Source of the DNA: Umezawaea endophytica
GTDB taxonomy: Bacteria; Actinomycetota; Actinomycetes; Mycobacteriales; Pseudonocardiaceae
Reading direction: 5' to 3'
Assembly (NCBI RefSeq): GCF_025061645.1
Contig: NZ_JANYMP010000020.1
Span: 121,859 to 185,858, forward strand
Length of the DNA stretch: 64,000 nt
In this document: piece by piece, positions 33,126-41,956 of the stretch
Numbering within the stretch: position 1 is the first letter of the stretch
Layout: every line of letters starts with the position of its first letter
The notes under the pieces: model-generated
Told to the model about the DNA's origin: nothing
The model's database searches: none
What the model saw: the letters and a program-made list of their open reading frames with translations, nothing else
Position numbers and translations under genes: made by a program

Positions 33126-34331
33126 GTGAGACAAGCTCATCTCGAATGGACCATTCAGAGCACAGCGCTTCCCGTCGTCATCATCGGCGCCGGACCAGCG
33201 GGTTTGATGGTCGCCAACCTCCTCCAGCGGGCCGACGTGCCGTGCGTCGTCCTGGAGCGGGGAACGCGTGAGTACATCGAAACGAGACCTCGCGCGGGAA
33301 TGTTGGAGGACCGGTCCGCGCGGATGCTCGAACGGCACGGCTTGGCCGACCGAATGCTCACGGAAAGTGACACTCACACTGCGTGTGAATTCCGCATCGA
33401 CGGGAAAGCCCACGAGCTGAACTACTCCGAGCTGTCCGACGGCAAGACCCACTTCGTCTACCCGCAGCAGGAGGTCGTGACCGACCTGCTGCGGCAGTAC
33501 CTCGACGGTGGCGGCGACATCCGTTTCGAGGTCTCCGACGTCGAACTCCAGGACCAGTTGGAAGAGACGCCGTCGGTGTCGTGGACATCGTCCGACGGGA
33601 CGCGCGAACAGCTCGACTGCTCGTTCATCGCGGGGTGCGACGGCTTCCACGGCGTGACCAGGAAGAGCATTCCGGCGGGTGCGGTGAAGGAATTCACCCA
33701 CCAGCACGGCATCGGCTGGCTCAGCATTCTCGCCGAGGCTCCCCCGTCGACCGAGAAGGTCATCTACGCCCTGCACGCGGACGGATTCGCGGGCCACATG
33801 CTCCGCAGTTCTACGGTCAGCCGCTTCTACCTCCAGGTCCCCGTCGGCGAGGACGTCGACAACTGGCCGGACGAGAAGGTCTGGAGCGAATTGCACAAGC
33901 GCTTGGCGCTGCGCGACAGCGACTGGACGCTCACCGAAGGAAAGATCATCGAGAAGCGCGTGCTGGACATGCGCTCGCACGTGGTCGAGCCAATGAGGTA
34001 CGGGCGCCTCTACCTGCTGGGCGACGCCGCGCACATCATCACCCCGATGGGCGGGAAGGGAATGAACCTCGCCCTCAACGACGCCGAGGTCTTCGCCGAC
34101 GCCATCGCCTCCTACTACCACCACAAGTCCACCACGGGCCTGGACGACTACTCGGCCGTCTGCCTGCGGCGCGTGTGGCGTGCGCAGGAGTTCTCGCAGT
34201 GGATGGTGGACCTGGTCCACCGTAACGAGCAGCCGTTCTTGAGCCGATTGGGCCATGCCCGGTTGCAGCACTTGATCCAGTCGCGCGAGGCGGCTGCCTC
34301 GTTCGCCCACATGTACGTCGGGGCGAACTGA
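33126..34331 (+). CDS. FAD-dependent aromatic hydroxylase, PobA-like
   Basis: About 401 residues from GTG 33126 (CAGGGG six bases upstream); GTG 33084 would add 14 residues. It is a group A flavoprotein monooxygenase: LPVVIIGAGPAGLMVANLLQ for the FAD dinucleotide, ETRPRAGMLEDRSARMLERHGL as in p-hydroxybenzoate hydroxylase, FIAGCDGFHGVTRK, and RLYLLGDAAHIITPMGGKGMNLALNDA for the FAD ribityl/active-site motif. The length fits PobA (about 390). The likely reaction is NAD(P)H- and O2-dependent ortho-hydroxylation of a 4-hydroxybenzoate-like acid. It is divergent from the binding protein gene. Confidence 0.82.
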   Translation: MRQAHLEWTIQSTALPVVIIGAGPAGLMVANLLQRADVPCVVLERGTREYIETRPRAGMLEDRSARMLERHGLADRMLTESDTHTACEFRIDGKAHELNYSELSDGKTHFVYPQQEVVTDLLRQYLDGGGDIRFEVSDVELQDQLEETPSVSWTSSDGTREQLDCSFIAGCDGFHGVTRKSIPAGAVKEFTHQHGIGWLSILAEAPPSTEKVIYALHADGFAGHMLRSSTVSRFYLQVPVGEDVDNWPDEKVWSELHKRLALRDSDWTLTEGKIIEKRVLDMRSHVVEPMRYGRLYLLGDAAHIITPMGGKGMNLALNDAEVFADAIASYYHHKSTTGLDDYSAVCLRRVWRAQEFSQWMVDLVHRNEQPFLSRLGHARLQHLIQSREAAASFAHMYVGAN

Positions 34332-34414
34332 CCGTTCCGACGCACGAAAAGGATTGTCTCATCTCGCGAATAACACAAATTCGGCGCACGCGGTGAGCCG
34401 ATATTTACCGAAGG

Positions 34415-34462
34415 TCGAGCCCCCGGCTCCCGCGGCGCCCACCGCGGTGGGCGGGGGCTCGA
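34415..34462 (+). terminator. Branched hairpin after the monooxygenase gene
   Basis: TCGAGCCCCC (34415-34424) pairs with GGGGGCTCGA (34453-34462), and an inner CGCCCACC/GGTGGGCG hairpin sits inside. It lies about 85 bp after the stop codon. It is probably a rho-independent type terminator without a T-run. Confidence 0.5.
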
Positions 34463-35340
34463 TCCGTCTCCGCGCAAGGGTCGTTCGTCTGTTTTTCAAA
34501 CAGGACTTCGACGGTGTCCGAGGGTCGAGGCGCAGGTTCTGATTCACGCCCTGGTCGTGGATTTGCCACAGCGGTGAATCGGTGTCGATTTCCCGAACCG
34601 CGATCCACTTCCGCTTTGCCGGAAGGCCCCGAGTTCCCACCCGACCCCCTCATCGCGGCCGATGCATTGACGAGCTATCGATCGGTGCCGCGCGGAGGAG
34701 GTCGCGGGAGAAGTGCGGACCGGGTCGCACGGCGTCGCACGGCGCCGGCCTCGGAGCACTCTCGCGGGATCGTCGCCGAACCGGATCGCTAATCGTCGAC
34801 AAGGCGCCCCAGGAAGCGTTTTCCGGTCACGTCCGGCACTCCGCGCCAGTTCTCCCCCGGAGTTCCCCGAACGGGCCCCTGGCAAACCTCAGGGGGTCGC
34901 GCGACCCTCTCCGCGCCCCTGATCCCCGACTTCCCGGCACGACCGGCCACGGCCGCCCAAGGCCTTTGTGGACAGTCGGGAGCAAGAGCATGCGGTCCGG
35001 CGGATCGCGTTCCGGGACACCGGACACGGCCACTCGGAGTGTCCACAACGACCTGGAATTCCGGAGGACCGGACAGTCTCCGGCAACGTTCGGTAACCAC
35101 CGCACCGGAATAGAGCCGGGCACGCGCGTCCGAACGGGGGACGCCTCCGAAGCCCCCTCATCGCCTTCTGAACAAGCAAGAACACGATCTGGTCACACTC
35201 TGGAGGCCCTCGGCGCCACCCTGGGCCACGTGGCCGTCCGGACATTCCAGGTCGCGACTATTTCGTCGAAAAAACCGAAAGTCACCAATTGAGACGCGGC
35301 TTGATCTATCCAGAGGCCGCGTGGAACCCCGACAGGAGAA
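34463..35340. other. Gene-free stretch
   Basis: No convincing gene is seen between the monooxygenase and the importer operon. Open frames here are short or overlap in several frames, lack ribosome sites and have random-looking composition. The base composition is more mixed than in the neighbouring genes. A short direct duplication (GTCGCACGGC twice) occurs near 34725-34745. No tRNA fold, riboswitch or repeat element was recognised. Confidence 0.5.
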
Positions 35341-35363
35341 GGAAAAAGCCCTGAAACGCCGCA

Positions 35364-35412
35364 GGCGCCCCTGGACCCCCGAGAGCGGGAGTTACCAGGG
35401 GCGCCCGTTTTT
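35364..35412. terminator. Terminator of the importer operon, possibly bidirectional
   Basis: GGCGCCCCTGG (35364-35374) pairs with CCAGGGGCGCC (35395-35405). On the plus strand TTTTT follows (35408-35412). On the minus strand, in which the importer operon runs, the stem is followed about 10 bases later by TTTTT (complement of 35343-35347). It begins some 20 bp after the ATPase stop. Confidence 0.75.
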
Positions 35413-35430
35413 CGGCGCTACCGGTGGAAC

Positions 35431-36306
35431 TCAGTTGGTCGCGTGGTCCTCCGCGTGCGCCTCGCGCAGCGCGGCGCGCTCCGCCTCGGCCCACTTCGCC
35501 GCCACGGCGGCCTCAGCGGCGACCTTGCGCTGCGCGGTGGGCCTGCCGACGTTGAGCAGCCGGGCCACCTCCCCGCGCAGCGTCACGAACGCGTCCGACT
35601 CGCGGGTGGTGATCTGGTCCCGCACACCGGGCAGGTCGACCCTGAGGTCGGCCACGACGGACGCGGGCGAGTTGGACAGCACCAGCACCCGGTCGCCGAG
35701 GTAGACGCTCTCGTCGATGTCGTGCGTGACCACGAGGACCGTGGTGTTCTGCTCCCGCTTCACCTTCAGCAGCAGGTCTTCCAGTTCGAACCTGGTCTGC
35801 GCGTCCACCGAGGCGAACGGCTCGTCCATCAGCAGCAGCGCGGGCTGGTAGGCGAGCGCCCGCGCGATGGAGACGCGCTGCTGCATGCCCCCGGAGAGCT
35901 GCCACGGGTACTTGCCGACGGCCTTGGCGAGACCGACCAGTTCCAGCGCCTCGGCGGCGCGGGCGCGGCGCTGCTTGCGGCCGAGGCTGCGGCGCAACGG
36001 GAACTCGACGTTGCGCTGCACCGAGAGCCAGGGGAACAGCGAGCGGCTGTAGTCCTGGAACACCACGGCCAGGTCCTCCGGCACACCGTCGATCTTGTTG
36101 CCGTGCAAGCTGATCCCGCCCTCGGTGGGCTTGACCAGACCGCAGATGGTCCTCAGCAGCGTCGACTTGCCGCAGCCGGAGGGACCGACGACGCACACGA
36201 GTTCTCCCGCGCCGACGGTGAACGTCAGGCCGTCGATGGCGCGGTGCGCCCCGTCCTTCGCCTGGTAGGTGTGGCCGAGTCCGGCCACGTCGAGCATGGC
36301 GGTCAT
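35431..36306 (-). CDS. ABC importer ATPase, SsuB/TauB-like
   Basis: A 291-residue ATP-binding protein. Walker A is VVGPSGCGKSTLL, the Q-loop VFQDYSRSLFPWLSV, the signature WQLSGGMQQRVSIARAL and Walker B LLLMDEPFASVD, with the switch His in VLVVTHDIDESV. The Q-loop and signature wording are those of nitrate/sulfonate/taurine importers. It is the third gene of the set, one base after the second permease. An Ala/Glu-rich C-terminal tail follows the domain. Confidence 0.93.
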   Translation of the reverse strand: MTAMLDVAGLGHTYQAKDGAHRAIDGLTFTVGAGELVCVVGPSGCGKSTLLRTICGLVKPTEGGISLHGNKIDGVPEDLAVVFQDYSRSLFPWLSVQRNVEFPLRRSLGRKQRRARAAEALELVGLAKAVGKYPWQLSGGMQQRVSIARALAYQPALLLMDEPFASVDAQTRFELEDLLLKVKREQNTTVLVVTHDIDESVYLGDRVLVLSNSPASVVADLRVDLPGVRDQITTRESDAFVTLRGEVARLLNVGRPTAQRKVAAEAAVAAKWAEAERAALREAHAEDHATN

Positions 36307-36307
36307 G

Positions 36308-37117
36308 TCAGTCCCCTGCCGTCGCGAGTTGTACGGGCTTGCTGTGCTCCTGCTTGGGCTGCCACCCGAGCACCCGGTGCTCGACGGCCAGCAGCACGGT
36401 GTTCAGCGCGTAGCCGATGACACCCAGCAGGACGATGCCTGCCCACATGTTCGGGAAGTCGAACTCCCGTTGTGCCACCAGGAGTTGCGACCCGATGCCG
36501 TTGTCGGTGCCCACCAGTTCGGACACCACCATCAGCACCAGGGACAACGACAACGAGACCCGCAGTCCGGCGAAGATCTTCGGTGCGGCCGACGGCAGCA
36601 CGACACCGAGCACCCACTGCCACTTCGGCACGCGGAACACGGCGGACGTCTCGTACTTCAGGGTGTCGACGGACCGGGCTCCGTCGATCGTGTTGAGCAG
36701 GATCGGCCACAGGACACCGAAAACGATGGTGGCCAACTGCATCGAGGTACCGACGTTGAACAGCAGCAGGAACACCGGGACCAGCGCGGGCGGCGGGATC
36801 GACCGCATGAAGGTCAGCAGCGGACCGGCGAACTCCAGTGCCGTCCGCGACCGTCCCAACGCCACACCGAGCGAGATGCCGATGGCCGCGGCGATGGCCC
36901 AGCCACCCATGAGCCTGGAAACACTGGGGATCAGGTGTTCGAACACGATGTCCGTGAGGAAGAGCTGGTCCGGCGGACCGGAGAGCCAGAGCTCCCGCGC
37001 GGCTTCGGCGATCTCCGTGGGGGGCGGGAAGAACGGGTCGTCGGCCAGCACCGTGGCGATCTGCCACACCACGACCAGACCGGCGAACACGATCCACCGC
37101 TTGAAGAACTTGGTCAT
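36308..37117 (-). CDS. ABC importer permease 2, SsuC/TauC-like
   Basis: A 269-residue inner-membrane protein with about six helices (IVFAGLVVVWQIATVLA, WAIAAAIGISLGVALG, MQLATIVFGVLWPILLNTI, LSLSLVLMVVSELVG, GIVLLGVIGYALNTVLLAVEHR). The coupling motif ARSVDTLKYETSAVFRVPKW and the PTEIAEA start match BPD_transp_1 permeases of the SsuC/TauC/NrtB type. Its start overlaps the stop of the first permease (ATGA). It forms the channel together with that protein. Confidence 0.9.
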   Translation of the reverse strand: MTKFFKRWIVFAGLVVVWQIATVLADDPFFPPPTEIAEAARELWLSGPPDQLFLTDIVFEHLIPSVSRLMGGWAIAAAIGISLGVALGRSRTALEFAGPLLTFMRSIPPPALVPVFLLLFNVGTSMQLATIVFGVLWPILLNTIDGARSVDTLKYETSAVFRVPKWQWVLGVVLPSAAPKIFAGLRVSLSLSLVLMVVSELVGTDNGIGSQLLVAQREFDFPNMWAGIVLLGVIGYALNTVLLAVEHRVLGWQPKQEHSKPVQLATAGD

Positions 37118-37881
37118 GCCCTACCTCCGGTGGCCGCGTTCCAGCCGACCCACCGGCGCTGGGCCCGTTCGAGGCCCTCGTTGACGAGGTAACCGATCAC
37201 ACCGGCGACCACGGTGCCCGCGAGCACGAGGTCCATCCGACCGGCGCCGCTGCGGGCCAGCATGATGAACTGCCCGAGGCCGCCGCTGCCGCCCGCGAGC
37301 AGCTCCACGCTCACCAGGACCACGAGGCTCGTGGTGGCGGCGAGCCTGATGCCCGTGAGCACGAACGGCAGCGCGCTGGGCAGCGCCACCGAGAACAGCA
37401 CCCGGACCCGGCCGGTGCCGAAGACCTTGGCGGTCTCGACCAGTAGCGGGTCCAGTTCGTCGAGCGCGTAGATCGTGTTGAACAGGATCGGCCAGATCGC
37501 CGCGTACACCGCGAGCACGATCTTCGTTTCGGGGCCGATCCCGAGGAACACGATGGCCAGCGGAATCATGGCCACGGAAGGAATGGGGCGCAGGAACTCG
37601 ACCACCGCACGGGTCGCGTACCGCACAGCGGGCACGCTCCCGAGGATGAGGCCGAGCGGGACCGCGATCCCAACGGACACACCGACTGTGATCAGCAGCG
37701 CCAGTACCGTCGCGAGCACGTCGCGCAGGAACAGCTGATCACCCAACAACTTGCCGAGCTCGCCGAGAACCACACTAGGTGGCGGCAGGTATTCCGCGGA
37801 GACGAGCCCGGACCGGCCGAACAGTTCCCAGACAAGCAGGAACCCGACCACGCCGAGCACACCTCGGGTGAGGGCACGCAC
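37114..37881 (-). CDS. ABC importer permease 1, SsuC/TauC-like
   Basis: A 255-residue inner-membrane protein, first gene of the importer operon. Helices include GVLGVVGFLLVWELFG, VLATVLALLITVGVSVGIAVPLG, VLAVYAAIWPILFNTIYAL and LVVLVSVELLAGGSGGLG. The coupling part is LDPLLVETAKVFGTGRVRVLFSVALPSALPFVLTGIRL. Having two different permeases indicates a heterodimeric channel; many SsuC/TauC transporters are homodimers. The cognate binding protein is likely the lipoprotein at 31.9-32.9 kb. Confidence 0.9.
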   Translation of the reverse strand: MRALTRGVLGVVGFLLVWELFGRSGLVSAEYLPPPSVVLGELGKLLGDQLFLRDVLATVLALLITVGVSVGIAVPLGLILGSVPAVRYATRAVVEFLRPIPSVAMIPLAIVFLGIGPETKIVLAVYAAIWPILFNTIYALDELDPLLVETAKVFGTGRVRVLFSVALPSALPFVLTGIRLAATTSLVVLVSVELLAGGSGGLGQFIMLARSGAGRMDLVLAGTVVAGVIGYLVNEGLERAQRRWVGWNAATGGRA

Positions 37882-38214
37882 GCCGAACGCCTCTCCAATT
37901 GATCATCATCGGGACGACCCGGACCAATCTAGAGACTTAAGACCCTGGGCCACAATGAGTGGCGAGGAAACTTCGCAAAGTTACACGGTTGTACTGGGTC
38001 GCCGTTGATCGGCGCCGAACGGCGGGATTTCGGCCACGGGCGGTGTTCCGCCGCTCACGCTGAGCCGATTGCCGCAACGCCCTGCTGCGGCGGACGCAAC
38101 CGCGGGTCGGCGGAAGGGCGCAACGGGTCTCACGCCGTTCCACGTCAAGAAGAATTCCGTTGGCTGGAAGATCTTCCTCGGTGATCACACCCACTCGCGA
38201 ATATTCCAGCCAAG
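37882..38214. other. Intergenic region between importer operon and rluB terminator
   Basis: About 330 bp without a convincing gene. It must hold the promoter of the minus-strand importer operon near its left end. AT-richer patches occur at 37898-37940 and 38140-38220. No known riboswitch or repeat was recognised. Confidence 0.45.
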
Positions 38215-38257
38215 AAAAAAGCCGATCACCGAGAACCGGGGGTTCTCGGTGATCGGC
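38215..38257 (-). terminator. Strong intrinsic terminator of the parA-scp-rluB operon
   Basis: A perfect 17-bp stem (38221-38237 with 38241-38257) closed by GGG. Read on the minus strand it is followed directly by six T residues (complement of 38215-38220). It begins about 20 bp after the rluB stop. This is the most canonical terminator in the window. Confidence 0.92.
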
Positions 38258-38278
38258 GAATTCAGGGGTGGGTACCCG

Positions 38279-39040
38279 TCACAGCCCCACGAGCTTGTAG
38301 AGGGACCCGACCTCCTGGCGGTTCAGCACCCGCATCGAGCCCGGTCGCTGGTTGCCGAGCTGCACCTCGCCGATGTGCGTGCGCACCAGGCTCGCGACCG
38401 GGTAGCCGACGTGGTCCAGCAGCCTGCGCACGATGTGCTTGCGGCCCTCGTGCAGGACCACCTCGACGAGCGCCTTGCCCGGCATGGAGTCGACAAGCTT
38501 GAACGAGTCGACGCGCGCGAAGCCGTCCTCCAGCTCGACGCCCGCGCGCAGGCGCTTGCCGACGTCCTTCGCGACCGGGCCCTGCACCTCGGCGATGTAC
38601 GTCTTCGGCACCTCGTACGACGGGTGCATCAGCCGGTGGGCGAGGTCGCCGTCGTTGGTGAGCAGCAGCAGGCCCTCGGTGTCCGCGTCCAGCCTGCCGA
38701 CGTGGAACAGCCGCTCGCGGCGCTCGTGCAGGTAGTCGCCGACGCACGGGCGGTGCTGGTCGTCGTGCATGGTGGACAGCACGCCGCGCGGCTTGTTCAG
38801 CACCAGCGTGACGACGTCGTCCTTGAGGACCACGCGGACGCCGTCGACGTGCACGACGGCCGTCTCCGGGTCGACGCGGCGGCCCTGCTCGGTGACGACC
38901 TCGCCGTCGACGGTGACGCGGCCGAGTTCGATCAACTCCTCGGAGACCCGCCGCGAGGCGATGCCCGCCTTGGCGAGCACCTTCTGCAACCGGATCCCCT
39001 CGTCGTTGGGGTTGGGTCGCGCGGAACGGGTTTCAGACAT
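38279..39040 (-). CDS. rluB: 23S rRNA pseudouridine synthase, RluB family
   Basis: About 253 residues from ATG 39040. An S4 RNA-binding domain comes first (IRLQKVLAKAGIASRRVSEELIELGRVTVDG), then the catalytic domain with FHVGRLDADTEGLLLLTNDGDLAHRL, where the Asp of GRLDADTEG is the catalytic residue. RHILE-like HEGRKHIVRRLLDHVGYPV closes the core. The protein modifies a uridine in the peptidyl-transferase region of 23S rRNA. It is the last gene of the operon, overlaps scpB by 8 bp, and corresponds to Rv1711 in the mycobacterial order. Confidence 0.92.
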   Translation of the reverse strand: MSETRSARPNPNDEGIRLQKVLAKAGIASRRVSEELIELGRVTVDGEVVTEQGRRVDPETAVVHVDGVRVVLKDDVVTLVLNKPRGVLSTMHDDQHRPCVGDYLHERRERLFHVGRLDADTEGLLLLTNDGDLAHRLMHPSYEVPKTYIAEVQGPVAKDVGKRLRAGVELEDGFARVDSFKLVDSMPGKALVEVVLHEGRKHIVRRLLDHVGYPVASLVRTHIGEVQLGNQRPGSMRVLNRQEVGSLYKLVGL

Positions 39041-39650
39041 CGTCGATCGCATCCACTTCGGGCAACAGGGGAGCGATCGGGGGCAGGTCCGCCAGGGACG
39101 ACAGGCCCAACCGCTCCAGGAACAGTTCGGTCGTGCGGTAAAGGATGCCACCAGTGTCGCTGTCGGTACCGATCTCGCTGATCAGACCCCGTGCGACGAG
39201 CGTGCGGATCACGCCGTCCACGTTGACCCCGCGGACCGCGGCGATGCGCGCCCTGGTGACCGGCTGCCGGTAGGCGATCACGGCGAGCGTCTCCAGAGCG
39301 GCCCTGGTGAGCTTGGCGCGCTGCCCGTCGAGCAGCAGCTTCTCCACGTAGGGCGCGTACCGGTCTCGCGTGTAGAACCGCCAGCCGTCACCGATTCTAC
39401 GCAGGTCGATGCCGCTGCCCGACTCGGTGTACCTCGCGGACATCCTCTTGAGGGTCTGGGTGACCCGCTTCACGGACTGGCCGAACACGTCGGCGAGCAG
39501 CTTCTCGCTCGCGGGCGAGTCGATGACGAGCAGCACGGACTCCAGCGCGCCCTCGAACTCGGCGTCGTCCGAGAGGTCCGGCCCGACCTCGACGACCTCG
39601 GCGTCGGCCTCCTCCGGGAGGTCCGGTTCAGCGACGACCGGCTCGGTCAC
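39033..39650 (-). CDS. scpB: Segregation and condensation protein ScpB
   Basis: A 205-residue winged-helix kleisin partner. Marks are LESVLLVIDSPASEKLLADVF at the N-terminus, LRRIGDGWRFYTRDRYAPYVEKLL in the middle, and LTRAALETLAVIAYRQPVTRARIAAVRGVNVDGVIRTLVARGLI, the second winged helix. A short acidic extension precedes the domain. With ScpA and SMC it forms the condensin that organises and segregates the chromosome. It overlaps scpA by 4 bp. Confidence 0.93.
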   Translation of the reverse strand: MTEPVVAEPDLPEEADAEVVEVGPDLSDDAEFEGALESVLLVIDSPASEKLLADVFGQSVKRVTQTLKRMSARYTESGSGIDLRRIGDGWRFYTRDRYAPYVEKLLLDGQRAKLTRAALETLAVIAYRQPVTRARIAAVRGVNVDGVIRTLVARGLISEIGTDSDTGGILYRTTELFLERLGLSSLADLPPIAPLLPEVDAIDDV

Positions 39651-40537
39651 CCGTACTCCTCATCCTCGTCGAACTCGACCACCGGCGCGTCCTCGTCGCC
39701 GATCCAGCGGACGACCAGCTCACCGAGCGGGTCGGGCTGGTCGAACGCCAGCACGGTCTCGCGGTACAGCTCCAGCAGCCCGAGGAACCGGGCCACCACG
39801 TCCAGTGTCTCCTCGCAGTCCTTGACCAGCTCGCTGAACGTGAGCTGACCGGCCGCGATCAGCAGCGCGCGCATCGAGTCGATGTGCTCGCGCACGGACA
39901 CCTTGGCGACGTGCAGGTGGGTCAGCGACACCGTGCGCGGCGGTTTGGGCCGGAACACGGACGCGGCGATGTCGGCGAACCGCTTGGGCGTGACGCCGAG
40001 CATGACCTCGGGCAGCAGGCCCTCGTAGCGCGGTTCCAGCGCCACCGACCGCGGGTAGCGGCGCTGCGCGCCCTTCTCCAGCTCGCCGAACAGGGCCGCG
40101 ACCTGCTTGTACGCCCGGTACTGGAGCAGCCGCGCGAACAGCAGGTCACGGGCTTCGAGCAGCGCCAGGTCCTCCTCGTCCTCCACGTCGCCCTGCGGCA
40201 GCAGCCGGGCGGCCTTGAGGTCGAGCAGGGTGGCGGCGATGACCAGGAACTCGGTCGTCTCGTCCAGGTCCCACGCGTCGCCCATCGCCCGGATGTAGGC
40301 GATGAAGTCGTCCGTCACGGTGTGCAGGGCGACCTCGGTCACGTCGAGCGTGTGCGCCGAGATGAGCTGGAGGAGCAGGTCGAACGGGCCTTCGAAGTTC
40401 GTGAGCTTGACCCGGAACTTGCCGTCGCCCGCGTCGGGTTCGGCGGGGGTGGGGTCGACCGGAGCCTGCTCGGCCGGGTCCTGCCCAGCGGGGTCCTGCT
40501 CGGCCGGCTCCTGTCGGGTCGTGTCGGGGGTGGTCAC
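39647..40537 (-). CDS. scpA: Segregation and condensation protein ScpA (kleisin)
   Basis: A 296-residue kleisin. After a Pro/Glu/Gln-rich tail of about 38 residues comes FRVKLTNFEGPFDLLLQLISAHTLDVTEVALHTVTDDFIAYI, the typical N-terminal SMC-binding domain. EFLVIAATLLDLKAARLLP and the C-terminal winged helix (SFSELVKDCEETLDVVARFLGLLELYRETVLAF-like part) follow. Start GTG 40537 overlaps the upstream gene by GTGA. The low-complexity N-terminal tail (EQDPAGQDPAEQ) is not part of the family domain. Confidence 0.93.
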   Translation of the reverse strand: MTTPDTTRQEPAEQDPAGQDPAEQAPVDPTPAEPDAGDGKFRVKLTNFEGPFDLLLQLISAHTLDVTEVALHTVTDDFIAYIRAMGDAWDLDETTEFLVIAATLLDLKAARLLPQGDVEDEEDLALLEARDLLFARLLQYRAYKQVAALFGELEKGAQRRYPRSVALEPRYEGLLPEVMLGVTPKRFADIAASVFRPKPPRTVSLTHLHVAKVSVREHIDSMRALLIAAGQLTFSELVKDCEETLDVVARFLGLLELYRETVLAFDQPDPLGELVVRWIGDEDAPVVEFDEDEEYG

Positions 40538-40866
40538 CTCTGGCGCAGTCTCCGGACGAGCTGCGACCGCTCCCCGTGCTCCTCGAAGTCGGCGAGCAGC
40601 ACCGCGATGGCCTCGCGCACGATCCGGCCGCGGTCGACGGCCAGCCCGTGCGCGCCGCGCAGCGACAGCCGCGCGTGCTCCAGCGCCAGCAGCTCCTCGT
40701 CGGACACGTACACGGTGATCTTGGTGTCGTGCTTCTGCCTGCCGGTGCTCGGCCGGTCGGGAACGGCGGCGGGAGCGGGCGGGGCTGGTTCGGGGTCGAC
40801 AGGGCGTACGAGACTGGTCGGGCGGAACAGTTCGGACGCGCCGGGCAAAGAGGCGCGACGAGTCAC
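40534..40866 (-). CDS. Small putative ribbon-helix-helix protein between parA and scpA
   Basis: About 110 residues from GTG 40866, overlapping both neighbours by 4 bp. The N-terminal half is Pro/Ala-rich. The C-terminal half, KITVYVSDEELLALEHARLSL followed by GLAVDRGRIVREAIAVLLADF, has the strand-helix-helix pattern of Arc/MetJ/CopG-type DNA-binding proteins. Many ParA-like ATPases work with an RHH centromere-binding protein instead of ParB, so this may be the partner of the ParA next door. Actinobacteria often have a small gene at this place. Confidence 0.65.
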   Translation of the reverse strand: MTRRASLPGASELFRPTSLVRPVDPEPAPPAPAAVPDRPSTGRQKHDTKITVYVSDEELLALEHARLSLRGAHGLAVDRGRIVREAIAVLLADFEEHGERSQLVRRLRQR

Positions 40867-41837
40867 CTGGCGATCACCTCGCGCGCCAGCGCGCGGTAGG
40901 CCTTGGCGCCCGCGGAGCGGGGCGCCCACTTGGTGATCGGCTCGCCCGCGACCGTGGTCTCGGGGAATCTCACGGTGCGGTTGATGACCGTGTCGAACAC
41001 GATGTCGCCGAACGCCTCCACGACCCTCGCCATCACCTCGCGGGAGTGCAGGGTGCGGGGGTCGTACATGGTGGCGAGGATGCCGGTGATGTCCAGCTTC
41101 GGGTTCAACCGCTCCCTGACCTTCTCGATGGTGTCGATGAGCAGGGCGACCCCCCGCAGCGAGAAGAACTCGCACTCCAGCGGGATGAGGACGCCGTCAG
41201 CCGCCGCGAGGGCGTTGACCGTGAGCAGGCCGAGCGACGGCTGGCAGTCCACCAGCACGTAGTCGTACTGGTCGATGACCGGGCGGAGGGTGCGCACCAG
41301 CGTGTGCTCGCGGCCGACCTCGGACACGAGCTGGATCTCGGCTGCCGACAGGTCGATGTTGCTCGGCAGCAGGTGCATGTCCTCGACGCCGGTCTCCATG
41401 ATGACGTCCTGGACGCCGACCGCGCGCTCCATGATGACGTTGTAGATCGTGTTGTCGAGCTGGTGCGGGTGGATGCCGAGCCCGACGGACAGCGCGCCCT
41501 GCGGGTCGAAGTCGACGAGCAGCACCTTGCGGCCGTACTCGGCGAGGGACGCGCCCAGGTTGATCGTGGACGTGGTCTTGCCGACCCCGCCCTTCTGGTT
41601 GCAGACCGCCAGGATCTTCGCGGGGCCGTGCTGGGCGACCGGCACCGGGTCCGGGGTGAAGCGGAGCGCTCTCCCCGTCGGGCCGATCTCGCCCGCCTGC
41701 TGGTCCGGACCGTCTTCGTCGTGCTGCGGCGCGGCGTGCGGGGCGAGGCTCAGCTCGACGGACGCGCGGGGGACACCGGGCGACGGCGGCGGCGGAGCGT
41801 CGTACGCCCTGCCCTCCACGTGCTCCGGTGTCGACAT
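40863..41837 (-). CDS. parA: ParA/Soj-family ATPase
   Basis: A 324-residue deviant Walker ATPase. After a poorly conserved N-terminal ~65 residues comes KILAVCNQKGGVGKTTSTINLGASLAEYG with the KGGVGKTT box, then VLLVDFDPQGALSVGLG (Walker A') and YVLVDCQPSLGLLTVNALAAADG. It is not next to parB or the origin, so this is the second, non-origin ParA-like protein seen in actinobacteria beside scpA (Rv1708 in Mycobacterium). It probably helps place the chromosome or condensin. It heads the operon that runs through scpA, scpB and rluB. Confidence 0.88.
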   Translation of the reverse strand: MSTPEHVEGRAYDAPPPPSPGVPRASVELSLAPHAAPQHDEDGPDQQAGEIGPTGRALRFTPDPVPVAQHGPAKILAVCNQKGGVGKTTSTINLGASLAEYGRKVLLVDFDPQGALSVGLGIHPHQLDNTIYNVIMERAVGVQDVIMETGVEDMHLLPSNIDLSAAEIQLVSEVGREHTLVRTLRPVIDQYDYVLVDCQPSLGLLTVNALAAADGVLIPLECEFFSLRGVALLIDTIEKVRERLNPKLDITGILATMYDPRTLHSREVMARVVEAFGDIVFDTVINRTVRFPETTVAGEPITKWAPRSAGAKAYRALAREVIAR

Positions 41838-41956
41838 CGCAACCTAACTCCTCGTAGTCCTCGACCTGGGCGCAGCCTAAGGCCGTGACTGGGCAGCGGC
41901 AACGCGCCTCGCCGTAGCGCCGCGCACCGTTTTCCGCCTACCGTGAGCCGAACGGC

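Noticed and set aside
33126..34331. Start of a secondary-metabolite cluster
   Set aside because: A single PobA-like hydroxylase beside an importer; no PKS, NRPS, terpene or other core enzyme in the window.
34582..35292. 236-codon frame in the gene-free stretch
   Set aside because: No ribosome site, random-looking Arg/Ser/Gly composition, and overlapping frames of equal quality on both strands.
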